From Caldifarciminota bacterium (GTDB lineage: Bacteria; Hydrothermota; Tepidihabitantia; Tepidihabitantales; CAIPLT01): a stretch of 64,000 bases of DNA. Location: the NCBI GenBank assembly GCA_903865935.1, contig CAIPLT010000059.1, positions 1 through 64,000 of the forward strand, given 5' to 3'. Below, in pieces: positions 18,236 to 26,311 of the stretch (its first letter is position 1; every line of letters starts with the position of its first letter). The notes beneath the pieces are model-generated. The model saw only the letters and a program-made list of their open reading frames with translations. It was not told the DNA's origin and did no database searches. The position numbers were made by a program, and so were the translations under genes.

Positions 18236-18835
18236 TCAATAAATAAACGGAACGAGTTTTTTGGTGGCGTTGATGTAGGCTTGGTATTCTGTGCCAAAAC
18301 CTTGAAGCAGGATTTTTTCTTCAAGCTTGATTCTCTGATAAAATCCGATAAAGACCAGTATCATAATCATTATTAATCCAATCCAGTTGCCCAATGCCAC
18401 CCCGCAACCGATAAATGATAAATATCCGCCAGCATATGCAGGATGACGGATATATTTATAAGGGCCGGTTTTTATAATCGGCTGACCTTTTTTGATTACA
18501 ACCACCGGCTCGAAGAATTTACCAAGCTTGCGAATCGCCCAGATACGGAATAATAGCCCGATTACAATAATAATTGTGCCAATCACTGCCAACAAATCAG
18601 AACTTAATGGTATATGGGCGAATGACCACGTCCGTAAAATATTTCCAATCAAAACAGCGGTTAAATTAAGTGTCCAAATTAGCCACAAGGACTTGTCGCG
18701 ACCAGTAGTACTTCTCTTCCGAAGGGTAAGCCAGGCTTCCATGCCAATCCAAACGAAAATGACCAGAAAAAATATTAACCAATACAGATTAAATGAAATG
18801 TAAACATGGGAAAAGGTTATAGTGAAATTTCTCAT
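18236..18835 (-). CDS. Isoprenylcysteine carboxyl methyltransferase-family membrane protein
   Basis: A 199-residue protein with about five transmembrane segments and the C-terminal ICMT/PEMT signature: GPYKYIRHPAYAGGYLSFIG (SAM-binding RHP motif), then RIKLEEKILLQGFG. Bacterial members methylate lipids or unknown substrates; there is no evidence for prenylcysteine here. It lies 25 bp downstream of the Cys-rich gene ending at 18861 and is probably co-transcribed with it. Confidence 0.85.
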   Translation of the reverse strand: MRNFTITFSHVYISFNLYWLIFFLVIFVWIGMEAWLTLRKRSTTGRDKSLWLIWTLNLTAVLIGNILRTWSFAHIPLSSDLLAVIGTIIIVIGLLFRIWAIRKLGKFFEPVVVIKKGQPIIKTGPYKYIRHPAYAGGYLSFIGCGVALGNWIGLIMIMILVFIGFYQRIKLEEKILLQGFGTEYQAYINATKKLVPFIY

Positions 18836-18860
18836 CTAATCTTTGCGATCATTGATTTCT

Positions 18861-19424
18861 CTAAATGTGAATCACAAATTCGCAGGTTTTGGCGCCTCGA
18901 ATAATTGATTGCTTGATTTCAACTTTTACCGGTTTTCCAAGTGCGGTTTCAAAGAGTTGTTTATACCAGGCAGTACTGCATTGGCAATAACTGTCGCTTA
19001 GGAAAGGTTTTTGGGTATATTTTACCTGTCCGCAATAACAGGTGTCGTAACCGCCGATTATGGTGTGTTCGTTAATAATCTTGGGCCTTCCGCCGCCGAT
19101 ATGATGCTTATTAAGATTTTGAATGAATTTTTTGATTGATTTTGACTGGGACCAGTATAATTTTGCTCGCATGCGCGAGGTTATGCCACAGCACTTACTG
19201 CCGCAGGCGTGCATAACTTTTGCGAGTTTATCTTTGCCAATCGATTTCTTTAGATTTTCCATAGTCTTGAGCCACCACGCCGCCTTTTCAATATTATTAA
19301 ACTTGAGATACACATCAGGATTATCAATTGGTTTTTTGACAAGTTTTCGATTGGTTTCGGCTTCTAATGCACGGGCAAATCTGCCGATTCTGCCGGTGGT
19401 CGGTAATTTTTTCTTAGATATGAT
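18861..19424 (-). CDS. Cys-rich protein with V4R/hydrocarbon-binding-like C-terminus, unusual start
   Basis: The frame is open from a TAA at 19457-19455 to the stop at 18861, with no upstream ATG or TTG. The first GTG (19313) would cut off coding-like sequence (GRIGRFARALEAETNRKL). A ribosome-binding site GGCAGGAG (19436-19430) sits five bases before an ATC at 19424 and eight before an ATA, so initiation at an AUC/AUA-type codon is possible. Cysteine clusters occur as ACGSKCCG, CYCGQVKY and SYCQCSTAW. The end (GKPVKVEIKQSIIRG, then TCEFVI) looks like V4R-type ligand domains. Function unknown. Confidence 0.6.
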   Translation of the reverse strand: MISKKKLPTTGRIGRFARALEAETNRKLVKKPIDNPDVYLKFNNIEKAAWWLKTMENLKKSIGKDKLAKVMHACGSKCCGITSRMRAKLYWSQSKSIKKFIQNLNKHHIGGGRPKIINEHTIIGGYDTCYCGQVKYTQKPFLSDSYCQCSTAWYKQLFETALGKPVKVEIKQSIIRGAKTCEFVIHI

Positions 19425-19498
19425 TATAACTCCTGCCTGTTTTAAGTTGCCTAATTATAATAAGTATGTCTCATAAATCAAGAGTAGTTTGGATTATA

Positions 19499-19526
19499 TT
19501 GACATAAATAAATTCGCGGATAATAT
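19499..19526 (+). promoter_or_regulatory. Promoter of the MBL-fold hydrolase gene
   Basis: TTGACA (19499-19504), 16-bp spacer, TAATAT (19521-19526). The ATG at 19535 lies eight bases after the -10 box, predicting a leaderless or nearly leaderless mRNA. Confidence 0.6.
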
Positions 19527-19534
19527 CAGTTAGT

Positions 19535-20269
19535 ATGATTATGAAAAAATGGCAAGGAAAAAATCTTTCAGCCAAAATTTTATTCTCAAGTCCTGGTGTC
19601 GCCCAGCAGATTTGGATAGAAAATAGGACAGGCGCGATTCTGTTTGATACGGGGGACGGGACATTGCGGGATTTACTGACAAATAGGCTTGATTTGCGTA
19701 AGTTAAAAGGAATTGTTTTTACACACGGGCATTTTGACCATATCGGATGGCTGTATTCGTTGCTTGGATATTTAAGAATGATAAGAAGAACTGAAGAATT
19801 GCTGATTATTTTTCCAAAAGGATGCAACGAAGCAAAACTTCTATTAAAAACATTTGTCAACCATTACAGAAAATCAACCCCGTTCAGAATAACAGCCAAA
19901 GAAATTAGTCCGAATGAGACTTTTCAAATTGGAGGGATGATAATTAAATCGTATAAAATGGTTCACTGCGGAAGCGTAAAAGGACCCGATGGAAAAGAGA
20001 TGATACTTGGTGAGCCGCCTGCCTTGGGTTATCGAATAAGCTATAAGAATGAAACCATTGCGATCAGCGGAGATACCGGCACAGACGGTGACCTGAAATC
20101 TTTAATTAAAGACGCAGATTTAGCAATTATCGAAGCAACACTTGCACATAGTAAAAAGGTTCCACAGGAAGCGATAAAGAGAATTCATCTTGCCGAGGAT
20201 ATCTCAAGGGAGATTGGTAAAATGGCGAAACAATATATATTAATTCATAAAGGGAAAAGAAAGAAATAA
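19535..20269 (+). CDS. MBL-fold metallohydrolase, RNase Z-like
   Basis: A 244-residue metallo-beta-lactamase-fold protein. The metal-binding motif HGHFDHIGW is clear, with later ligands in HCGSVKGP, SGDTGTDGD and a C-terminal ILIHKG. The layout (GDGTLRDLL, then HGHFDH, then SGDT) fits the RNase Z/arylsulfatase branch, but the tRNase exosite arm is not evident, so tRNA processing is not assured. The start could be 19535 or the in-frame ATG at 19541; the promoter favours either. Confidence 0.8.
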   Translation: MIMKKWQGKNLSAKILFSSPGVAQQIWIENRTGAILFDTGDGTLRDLLTNRLDLRKLKGIVFTHGHFDHIGWLYSLLGYLRMIRRTEELLIIFPKGCNEAKLLLKTFVNHYRKSTPFRITAKEISPNETFQIGGMIIKSYKMVHCGSVKGPDGKEMILGEPPALGYRISYKNETIAISGDTGTDGDLKSLIKDADLAIIEATLAHSKKVPQEAIKRIHLAEDISREIGKMAKQYILIHKGKRKK

Positions 20270-20273
20270 TATA

Positions 20274-20302
20274 TTGACATTTTAACTCAGCTTCATTATT
20301 CT
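20274..20302 (+). promoter_or_regulatory. Promoter of the lipoprotein gene
   Basis: TTGACA (20274-20279), 17-bp spacer, TATTCT (20297-20302). The leader is about 20 nt and carries AAAGGAG before the ATG at 20329. Confidence 0.6.
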
Positions 20303-20328
20303 TAGGCAAATAAAGAAAGGAGCAAAAT

Positions 20329-20955
20329 ATGCATAGAAAGAATTTACTGATATTATTTACTATATCACTTGTATTATTAGTTTTGGGCTGCGGACCAAGA
20401 ATCATGGTGCCGCCGGCAATAGATTTAACAGCTTATGAACCGGTTGGCATTATCAATTTTGCATGTAATGCCGAAGGCAAGTTAGACCGCTACATAACAC
20501 AGAGGTTTATTGAAGATATGACCAAAGACCAGAAACTTATTAAGATAATCGAGCTTGGCAAAGAAGAGGATGTACTCAATGCGGTCAATAGAATAACGCT
20601 TAACCCGGAGGTATTTAAAGAAATTGCCCAAAAGTATAATGTTAACAGTATAATTACCGGCGAACTAAATATTTCTGGTGTCCGACCGAAAATAAATATT
20701 GCACCGGGGCTTTCAGGAATAGGCGCGGAAGCCGAAGTTGAAGCAACTCTGGTTGCACATATGCTGGAATCGGTTGATGGCGCAACAATCTGGACCGGTT
20801 CGTCACGTTCAAAACGGACGGTTGGCAATGTCAGTTTCTGGAGCGGCGGTCATTTCAGCTTTGACGCCGAAGACCCAGAGGCTTCGTATGGCGATTTAGC
20901 ACAAGAACTGATTCATAACGCAACCAAAGATTTTCGCGTGACCTGGCATCGATAG
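20329..20955 (+). CDS. Lipoprotein of unknown function
   Basis: A 208-residue exported lipoprotein: basic N-terminus, hydrophobic stretch and a lipobox LVLGC near residues 18-22. The mature part runs from AYEPVGIINF through FIEDMTKDQKLIKIIELGKE to TGELNISG, an alpha/beta pattern reminiscent of small CsgG/GNA1162-like envelope lipoproteins, but the link is weak. It has its own promoter and Shine-Dalgarno sequence. A cupin gene follows 26 bp later. Confidence 0.7.
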   Translation: MHRKNLLILFTISLVLLVLGCGPRIMVPPAIDLTAYEPVGIINFACNAEGKLDRYITQRFIEDMTKDQKLIKIIELGKEEDVLNAVNRITLNPEVFKEIAQKYNVNSIITGELNISGVRPKINIAPGLSGIGAEAEVEATLVAHMLESVDGATIWTGSSRSKRTVGNVSFWSGGHFSFDAEDPEASYGDLAQELIHNATKDFRVTWHR

Positions 20956-20981
20956 AGTCAAATTACCACGAAAGCAATAGA

Positions 20982-21326
20982 ATGATAAAGAAAATAAAAG
21001 TTAAAGCAGTTAATTTTAAAAAGAGCACATCCGGACACCTTTCAATTCTTAAAGGACACTCGGAAAGCGTTTCAATGTGTTCTGGTTTGGTATCGCTGAA
21101 ACCCGGCAAATCGGTCGGAACACACAGCACAAAGCAATTCGAGGAATTAATTATTATACTAAACGGTAAAGGCAAGGTAGAAATCAAAGGGCAGAAACCG
21201 TTCATGGTTGAAACAGGGGTGGCGGTTTATAACCCGCCCCAAACCGAACACAACGTTATAAATACTGGAACTACACTTTTGCGATATATCTACATTGTTG
21301 CTGAAGCTAGAAGAAAAAATCCTTAG
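20982..21326 (+). CDS. Small cupin-domain protein
   Basis: A 114-residue single-domain cupin. The two cupin motifs can be read as GTHSTKQFEELIIILNGKG (His and Glu ligands present) and YNPPQTEHNVINTG (His ligand). These small beta-barrels bind a metal and act as isomerases, sensors or binding proteins; substrate unknown. It lies downstream of the lipoprotein gene on the same strand. Confidence 0.82.
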   Translation: MIKKIKVKAVNFKKSTSGHLSILKGHSESVSMCSGLVSLKPGKSVGTHSTKQFEELIIILNGKGKVEIKGQKPFMVETGVAVYNPPQTEHNVINTGTTLLRYIYIVAEARRKNP

Positions 21327-21388
21327 GCGATTAAGTTTTTATAGAAAATTTAACTATTGACCGAAAAAGTAGCCCCAAACCGATAAAG

Positions 21389-22017
21389 TTAGAAGTAGAA
21401 ATTTAAACCTAAAGCGGTATAGGTCAAACCCAAACCAAGATTTGTTTCATCCGTATACGAATAACTGGTACTCGTATATTCGGTTTTAGTCCCGCTAAAC
21501 AAGGTTCTGATACCAAATTCACCGCCGATTGAGAAGTGGGGCGAGAAATAGTATTCGCTGCCAAATGCCAATGAACCACCGCAGTTCCCGCCAAGTAAGT
21601 CTTTGATTTCTTTTTCCGCCTCTAGTTCTGGCTGATCATTATAGGTGACTTTGGCGGTTGCGATTGAATAAAAAACAGATAACCAGATATACGGACGGAC
21701 ACCAGTTTCTTCTTGTGCATTATTACCAAGATAGACCCGAGCACAGATTTGCGGCAGAAACACAGACGCGTTGGTTTTAGATTTGTTTTCATATGTTGTA
21801 TCGCCATAGGTTAGGTTACACGGTATTTTGAATTCACAGATACGCTGCCGAATTCTAACCCGACACCGGCAAATAACATATTAGTTTTGTAACCGAAATG
21901 AACTCCGTTAACAAGCATGCCTGGTTTGATGCTGAGCGCTAAACCGGACGATTGGACATTTAAGTTCGTGGCGAGCACCACGCCAATGATTATTGTCACT
22001 GCTACGATGTATTTCAT
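21389..22017 (-). pseudogene. Outer-membrane beta-barrel protein gene broken by a 5-bp tandem duplication
   Basis: The first part (22017-21811) encodes a signal peptide and about 68 residues ending at a stop. The continuation is in another frame down to 21389 and ends in LTYTALGLNFYF with a terminal aromatic residue, typical of barrels. At the junction the plus strand has TAGGT twice in tandem (21807-21816). Removing one copy fuses the two frames into one protein of about 207 residues (…KYRVTYGDTTYENK…). This is a frameshift mutation, a phase-variable switch or a sequencing/assembly error. Intact, it would be a small porin-like barrel of unknown role. Confidence 0.75.
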
Positions 22018-22159
22018 ACACCATCCTTATAAAAGCAGTGAGAAATAGTAATACGGACACGAACTTTGTCAAGTATTAAGTTACAAGATGTTAAACGAAT
22101 AATAACAATACCGAGGCGAATCTTTAGATATATGTCTTGTAACATATAAAAATCTACTC

Positions 22160-22188
22160 TTGACAAATCGCCTTTTATCGGGTATAAA
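22160..22188 (+). promoter_or_regulatory. Promoter of the rplM operon
   Basis: TTGACA (22160-22165), 17-bp spacer, TATAAA (22183-22188), close to consensus. The ATG of rplM at 22200 is 11 bases after the -10 box, giving at most a few bases of leader. Confidence 0.75.
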
Positions 22189-22199
22189 TATTGATTATT

Positions 22200-22631
22200 A
22201 TGAAAAGCTATGTAGCGAAATTAAGTGAAATAGACAGAAAATGGTATCTATTTGATGCCGAAAATAAGACTTTAGGCCGATTTGCGACTCAAATCGCCCG
22301 AATATTGATTGGTAAAGACAAGCCAATATTTACACCCCACATAGATATTGGCGACTTTGCGGTTGTAATCAATGCCAGTAAAATTAAAGTTACCGGGAAA
22401 AAGATGACCGGTAAGATATATTATCATCACACCGGTTTCCCGGGCGGTTTAAGACAGACTATTTTCAAAGATATGCTTACCAAACACCCAGAGCGGGTTA
22501 TTGAGATGGCAGTAAGACGGATGCTTCCGAAGAATCGTATGCAGGCAAAACGCATGAATCGGTTATTGGTTTATGCCGGTCCGACCCATCGTCAACAGGC
22601 ACAAAAACCAGTACCAAAAGGACAATTATGA
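22200..22631 (+). CDS. rplM: 50S ribosomal protein L13
   Basis: The 143-residue L13 has the usual core: WYLFDAENKTLGRFATQIA, TPHIDIGDFAVVINA and MLPKNRMQAKRMNRL. The start at 22200 (MKSYVAKLSE) was chosen because the upstream in-frame TTG would lie on the predicted transcription start. It is the first gene of a long translation and envelope operon. Its stop overlaps the rpsI start by four bases. Confidence 0.97.
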   Translation: MKSYVAKLSEIDRKWYLFDAENKTLGRFATQIARILIGKDKPIFTPHIDIGDFAVVINASKIKVTGKKMTGKIYYHHTGFPGGLRQTIFKDMLTKHPERVIEMAVRRMLPKNRMQAKRMNRLLVYAGPTHRQQAQKPVPKGQL

Positions 22632-23026
22632 CAGTTATGAAAGATAGTATTTTCGCCACCGGTTCAAGAAAAACCGCGTCTGCAAAAGTGTGGTTGGCAC
22701 CTGGTAAAGGCGAAGTAAAAATTAACAATCAAAAAGCCAAAGAATACTTAGGTCGCGACGACCTGGTAGATGTTGTACTGATGCCGTTCAAGACCACTGG
22801 GCTTGAAGGACAGTATAATATTGTCTGTAAAGTTATTGGCGGCGGCGTTGCATCTCAGGCAGCCGCGATTGCCCTAGGAACATCACGGGCGCTCGTTGCA
22901 AAGAATGAAGAATTAAGAAAGACTTTAAAAGGTGCAGGACTATTAAAACGTGACCCGAGAGAAAAAGAACGGATGAAGTATGGTCTTGCAAAAAGGAGAA
23001 AACGCTTCCAATGGACCAAACGTTAA
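22628..23026 (+). CDS. rpsI: 30S ribosomal protein S9
   Basis: A 132-residue S9 with the typical FATGSRKTASAKVWL opening, VIGGGVASQAAAIALG, and a basic tail ending KRRKRFQWTKR, whose last residues reach the P-site tRNA in known ribosomes. The ATG overlaps the rplM stop (ATGA). A second in-frame ATG three codons later is an alternative start. Confidence 0.97.
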   Translation: MTVMKDSIFATGSRKTASAKVWLAPGKGEVKINNQKAKEYLGRDDLVDVVLMPFKTTGLEGQYNIVCKVIGGGVASQAAAIALGTSRALVAKNEELRKTLKGAGLLKRDPREKERMKYGLAKRRKRFQWTKR

Positions 23027-23736
23027 CGATAAAAGACTTACTTGAAGCTGGCGTTCATTTTGGTCATCGTGCCCGCCGCTGGAATCCTAAAATGAAGCCA
23101 TTTATCTTTGGTAAAAAGAACGACATTTTTATTATTGATTTGGAAAAGACACTCGACCGGATAAAAATGGGCGCCGAAGCAGTTCGCCGAGTTGCGGAAA
23201 TGGGACAGGACATTCTTTTTGTCGGAACCAAGCCGCAAGCCAAACCGATTATCGAAGAAGAAGCAAAGCGGTGTGGTGCATTTTTTGTTAACGAGAGATG
23301 GCTGGGTGGACTTTTAACTAATTTTGAAGTTGTTTCGACCCGCATTGCGCGAATGGTTGAACTGGAACGCATTTTGGGTGAAGGCAAAACAGATAAACAT
23401 ACAAAAAAAGAGATGCTGCTTTTAGACCGTGAATATAAAAAACTGGTTAAAGTCTTTGCTGGAGTAAAAGAGATGGACCGATTGCCCGGCATCGTTTATT
23501 TAGTTGATGTGGTCAGAGAAGCTACCCCGCTGGCTGAAGCCAAGCGCTCTAAAGTACCAGTGGTGGCAATGATTGATACTAATGGCGACCCGGAAAAAGT
23601 TGACTTTCCGATTCCGTCAAACGACGATGCGTTAAGGTCAATAAAACTGATTACCGGTATCATTGCTAATGCGGTGCTAGAAGGCAGAAAGGGATTTGCC
23701 GAGACCGAAACCGAAGAGGTAACAGAACAACAATGA
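23011..23736 (+). CDS. rpsB: 30S ribosomal protein S2
   Basis: A 241-residue S2 with DLLEAGVHFGH at the N-terminus, RRWNPKMKPFIFG, FVNERWLGGLLTNF, and DTNGDPEKVDFPIPSNDDA near the end. Its ATG lies 16 bp inside rpsI, so the genes are translationally coupled. The C-terminal tail is short and acidic. Confidence 0.97.
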   Translation: MDQTLTIKDLLEAGVHFGHRARRWNPKMKPFIFGKKNDIFIIDLEKTLDRIKMGAEAVRRVAEMGQDILFVGTKPQAKPIIEEEAKRCGAFFVNERWLGGLLTNFEVVSTRIARMVELERILGEGKTDKHTKKEMLLLDREYKKLVKVFAGVKEMDRLPGIVYLVDVVREATPLAEAKRSKVPVVAMIDTNGDPEKVDFPIPSNDDALRSIKLITGIIANAVLEGRKGFAETETEEVTEQQ

Positions 23737-24329
23737 AAATATCAACCGAATTAATTTCCAAATTAAGAGCCAGAACCAATTCGGGTGTATTGGATTGTAA
23801 ACAAGCGTTGGAAGAAACTAACTGCGATATTGAAAAGGCGATTGATGTTTTAAGGAAAAAAGGGATTGCTTCGGCAACCAAAAAAGCCGAGCGCACCACC
23901 GCGCAAGGTGTAATTGATGCCTATATTCATCCCGGTGAGCGGTTGGGTGTTCTAATTGAAGTTGACAGTGAAACTGATTTTGTCGCGCGAAACCAAGAAT
24001 TCCGCAGATTTGTCCATGATATTGCAATGCAGATCGCCGCGACTGACCCAGCAGCAATTTCTCGCGAAGACGTGCCCAAGGAAAAGATTGAAGCAGAAAA
24101 GAAGATTTATGAAGAACAGTTAGCGGGGTCGGGCAAACCGGCACCGGTTATCGAGAAAATTGTCCAGGGCAAGATGGAGAAATTCTTTAGCGACATATGC
24201 CTACTGGAACAGCCTTTTGTAAAAACACCAGATAAAAAAGTCGGGGATTATCTTAAAGAGCAGATCGCTAAATACGGCGAAAATATTCGAGTAAAACGTT
24301 TTATCCGTTTTAAACTCGGCGAAGATTAA
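23733..24329 (+). CDS. tsf: Elongation factor Ts
   Basis: Nucleotide exchange factor for EF-Tu. At 198 residues it is the short form: an N-terminal UBA-like domain (LRARTNSGVLDCKQALEE), the conserved ATKKAER region and a single core subdomain with VDSETDFVARNQEF. Its ATG overlaps the rpsB stop by four bases. The longer second core repeat of the E. coli protein is missing, as in many bacteria with short EF-Ts. Confidence 0.96.
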   Translation: MKISTELISKLRARTNSGVLDCKQALEETNCDIEKAIDVLRKKGIASATKKAERTTAQGVIDAYIHPGERLGVLIEVDSETDFVARNQEFRRFVHDIAMQIAATDPAAISREDVPKEKIEAEKKIYEEQLAGSGKPAPVIEKIVQGKMEKFFSDICLLEQPFVKTPDKKVGDYLKEQIAKYGENIRVKRFIRFKLGED

Positions 24330-24361
24330 TTTTAATAAATTCACATCATAAGGAGTAGGTT

Positions 24362-25045
24362 ATTAGGCAGATAGCGTTTAAACGCTGTATTCTAAAACTT
24401 ACCGGCGAAGCACTTTCAGATTTACAAACCATAAAAAAGATTGCATCGGAAATTTCGGCTAGTTATACTTCGAAATTTGAACTGGGGATTATTGTTGGCG
24501 GGGGTAATTTCTTCCGCGGACGAGATGCGGCGATAAGCGACAAATTGATTACTGACCGGGCCGGCATGCTTGGCACTGCGATTAACGGTCTGATCTTAGA
24601 ACATATACTAAAACCAAAACATAAAACCGCGCATTTGTGTGCGCTTGAAATTAAAAGTATAGTAAAACTGTACAGTGTTGAAAAAGCAGAAAAATATCTG
24701 AAGGAAAAACGGATTGTAATCTTCTCGGGCGGCACCGGCTTGCCATATTTCACGACTGATACAGCAACCGCATTGCGCGCCTGCGAATTGAATGCAGACT
24801 TGGTTCTTAAAGCAACTAATGTTGATGGCGTGTATACCCAAGACCCGAATCGATTCCGCTCAGCGCAGTTAATAAAAAAAATTAGTTATAAAGAAACATT
24901 AAACAGGGATTTAAAAATCATGGACCGGCAGGCCTTTCATTTATTAAAAGAGCGTAAAATCCCAATCATTGTGTTTAATATTTTTAAGAAGGGGAACCTG
25001 AAAGCAGTTCTGTCCGGTAAAGAAATTGGGAGTATTATATGTTAG
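24362..25045 (+). CDS. pyrH: Uridylate kinase PyrH, apparent AUU start
   Basis: Phosphorylates UMP to UDP. The kinase signature RCILKLTGEAL, then IIVGGGNFFRG and DRAGMLGTAING, is encoded continuously from 24362, giving 227 residues, about family length. No ATG, GTG or TTG precedes the signature: in this frame a TAG lies at 24356-24358 and the next codons are GTT and ATT. A perfect AAGGAG (24350-24355) sits six bases before the ATT at 24362, so AUU is the likely start. The first conventional start, a TTG at 24545, would delete the P-loop region. It lies between tsf and frr as in many bacteria. Confidence 0.9.
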   Translation: MRQIAFKRCILKLTGEALSDLQTIKKIASEISASYTSKFELGIIVGGGNFFRGRDAAISDKLITDRAGMLGTAINGLILEHILKPKHKTAHLCALEIKSIVKLYSVEKAEKYLKEKRIVIFSGGTGLPYFTTDTATALRACELNADLVLKATNVDGVYTQDPNRFRSAQLIKKISYKETLNRDLKIMDRQAFHLLKERKIPIIVFNIFKKGNLKAVLSGKEIGSIIC

Positions 25046-25596
25046 AAGAAAAATATAAACAAATAAAAGATAAGATGCATAAGACCACCGACTTGCTGTC
25101 ATTAGAATTATCAAAAATACGAACCGCACGGGCAAACCCGGCAATTTTAGATGAAGTGAAGGTTGATTACTATGGTAGCGTAGTTCCGCTAAAGCAGATT
25201 GCATCAATATCGGCACCGGAATCAAGAATGCTAGTAATTCAGCCATGGGACCGTAATGCGCTTGGCGAAATCGAGAAGGCAATTCACAAAGCTGAGATTG
25301 GGCTAAACCCACAAGTCGAGGCAAATCTGGTTCGAATTCCGATTCCGGCGCTGACCGAAGACCGGAGAAAAGAACTGGTAAAACTATGTCATAAATTGGC
25401 CGAAGATACCAAAGTCGCGATTCGTAATATCCGACGCGAAGGAAACGAACAGGTTAAGAAACTGGAAAAGGACAAGAAAATTACTGAAGACGATTCGGAA
25501 GTCGCAACCAAAAAGATGCAAGAGTTTACTGACGAGTATATCAAACTTATCGATAATCTCTTTGTAAAAAAAGAAAAAGAGATTCTTGAAAAATAA
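25039..25596 (+). CDS. frr: Ribosome recycling factor
   Basis: Splits post-termination ribosomes together with EF-G. The 185 residues match the family, with LSKIRTARANPAILD, LVIQPWDRNALGEIEKAI and RIPIPALTEDRRKELVK. Its ATG overlaps the pyrH stop by seven bases. The uppS start lies inside its last codons. Confidence 0.97.
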   Translation: MLEEKYKQIKDKMHKTTDLLSLELSKIRTARANPAILDEVKVDYYGSVVPLKQIASISAPESRMLVIQPWDRNALGEIEKAIHKAEIGLNPQVEANLVRIPIPALTEDRRKELVKLCHKLAEDTKVAIRNIRREGNEQVKKLEKDKKITEDDSEVATKKMQEFTDEYIKLIDNLFVKKEKEILEK

Positions 25597-26311
25597 AGAA
25601 TTAAAACTTCCCGAAAATATTCCTGTCCATGTCGCAATCATTATGGATGGCAATGGTCGCTGGGCGAGAAAACGCGGACTGCCGAGGGTTTTCGGACACA
25701 AAAAAGGAGTTGATTCGGTCCGCAATATTGTTCGCGCCAGCGCGGAATTTGGCATTAAATATCTGACCTTGTATGTTTTTTCCTCGGAGAACTGGCAACG
25801 ACCGGAAAATGAAGTTAAACAATTAATGAAGCTTTTAGAGGAATTATTAATCAAAGAAGAGCCAGAGCTTAACAAAAATAATGTCAGAGTTCGCGCGATT
25901 GGCCAAATTGAGCGACTACCAGTCAAAGTAAGAGATAACCTGAATTACATGATTGATAAAACAAAAGATAATACGGGGTTAGTTTTAATTCTGTCGTTAA
26001 GTTATGGTGGTCGGAACGAGATAATTGACGCAATAAAAAAGATTGGTAGAGCAAAAAGAAACCTTGATGAAATAACTTCAGAAGAGTTTAACAAGTATCT
26101 TTATGACCCGACGATTCCCGACCCAGATTTGATGATTCGCACCGCCGGGGAGAAACGCATTTCAAATTACCTTTTGTGGCAAAGCGCTTACACCGAATTC
26201 TATTTTACCGATGTGCTGTGGCCCGATTTCGACAAGCAAGAATTATTTACTGCAATCGAAGATTATTCAAAACGTAAACGTCGGTTTGGACGGGTATTAG
26301 AAATTGAGTAA
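25586..26311 (+). CDS. uppS: Isoprenyl transferase (undecaprenyl diphosphate synthase)
   Basis: Makes the C55 lipid carrier for cell-wall precursors by cis-prenyl chain extension. The 241 residues carry the catalytic IIMDGNGRWARKRG (with the diphosphate-binding Asp), LTLYVFSSENWQRP, SYGGRNEI and the C-terminal PDLMIRTAGEKRISNYLLWQ. A TTG start overlaps the frr stop by 11 bp; there is no in-frame ATG before the catalytic Asp motif. Confidence 0.95.
   Translation: MKNKELKLPENIPVHVAIIMDGNGRWARKRGLPRVFGHKKGVDSVRNIVRASAEFGIKYLTLYVFSSENWQRPENEVKQLMKLLEELLIKEEPELNKNNVRVRAIGQIERLPVKVRDNLNYMIDKTKDNTGLVLILSLSYGGRNEIIDAIKKIGRAKRNLDEITSEEFNKYLYDPTIPDPDLMIRTAGEKRISNYLLWQSAYTEFYFTDVLWPDFDKQELFTAIEDYSKRKRRFGRVLEIE

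Noticed and set aside
21622-21807. 61-codon frame starting inside the outer-membrane protein gene
   Set aside because: It lies in the third frame created by the 5-bp duplication and encodes nothing barrel-like.
24545-25045. Starting pyrH at the TTG at 24545
   Set aside because: It would delete the nucleotide-binding N-terminus, while the upstream frame codes it intact behind a perfect AAGGAG.
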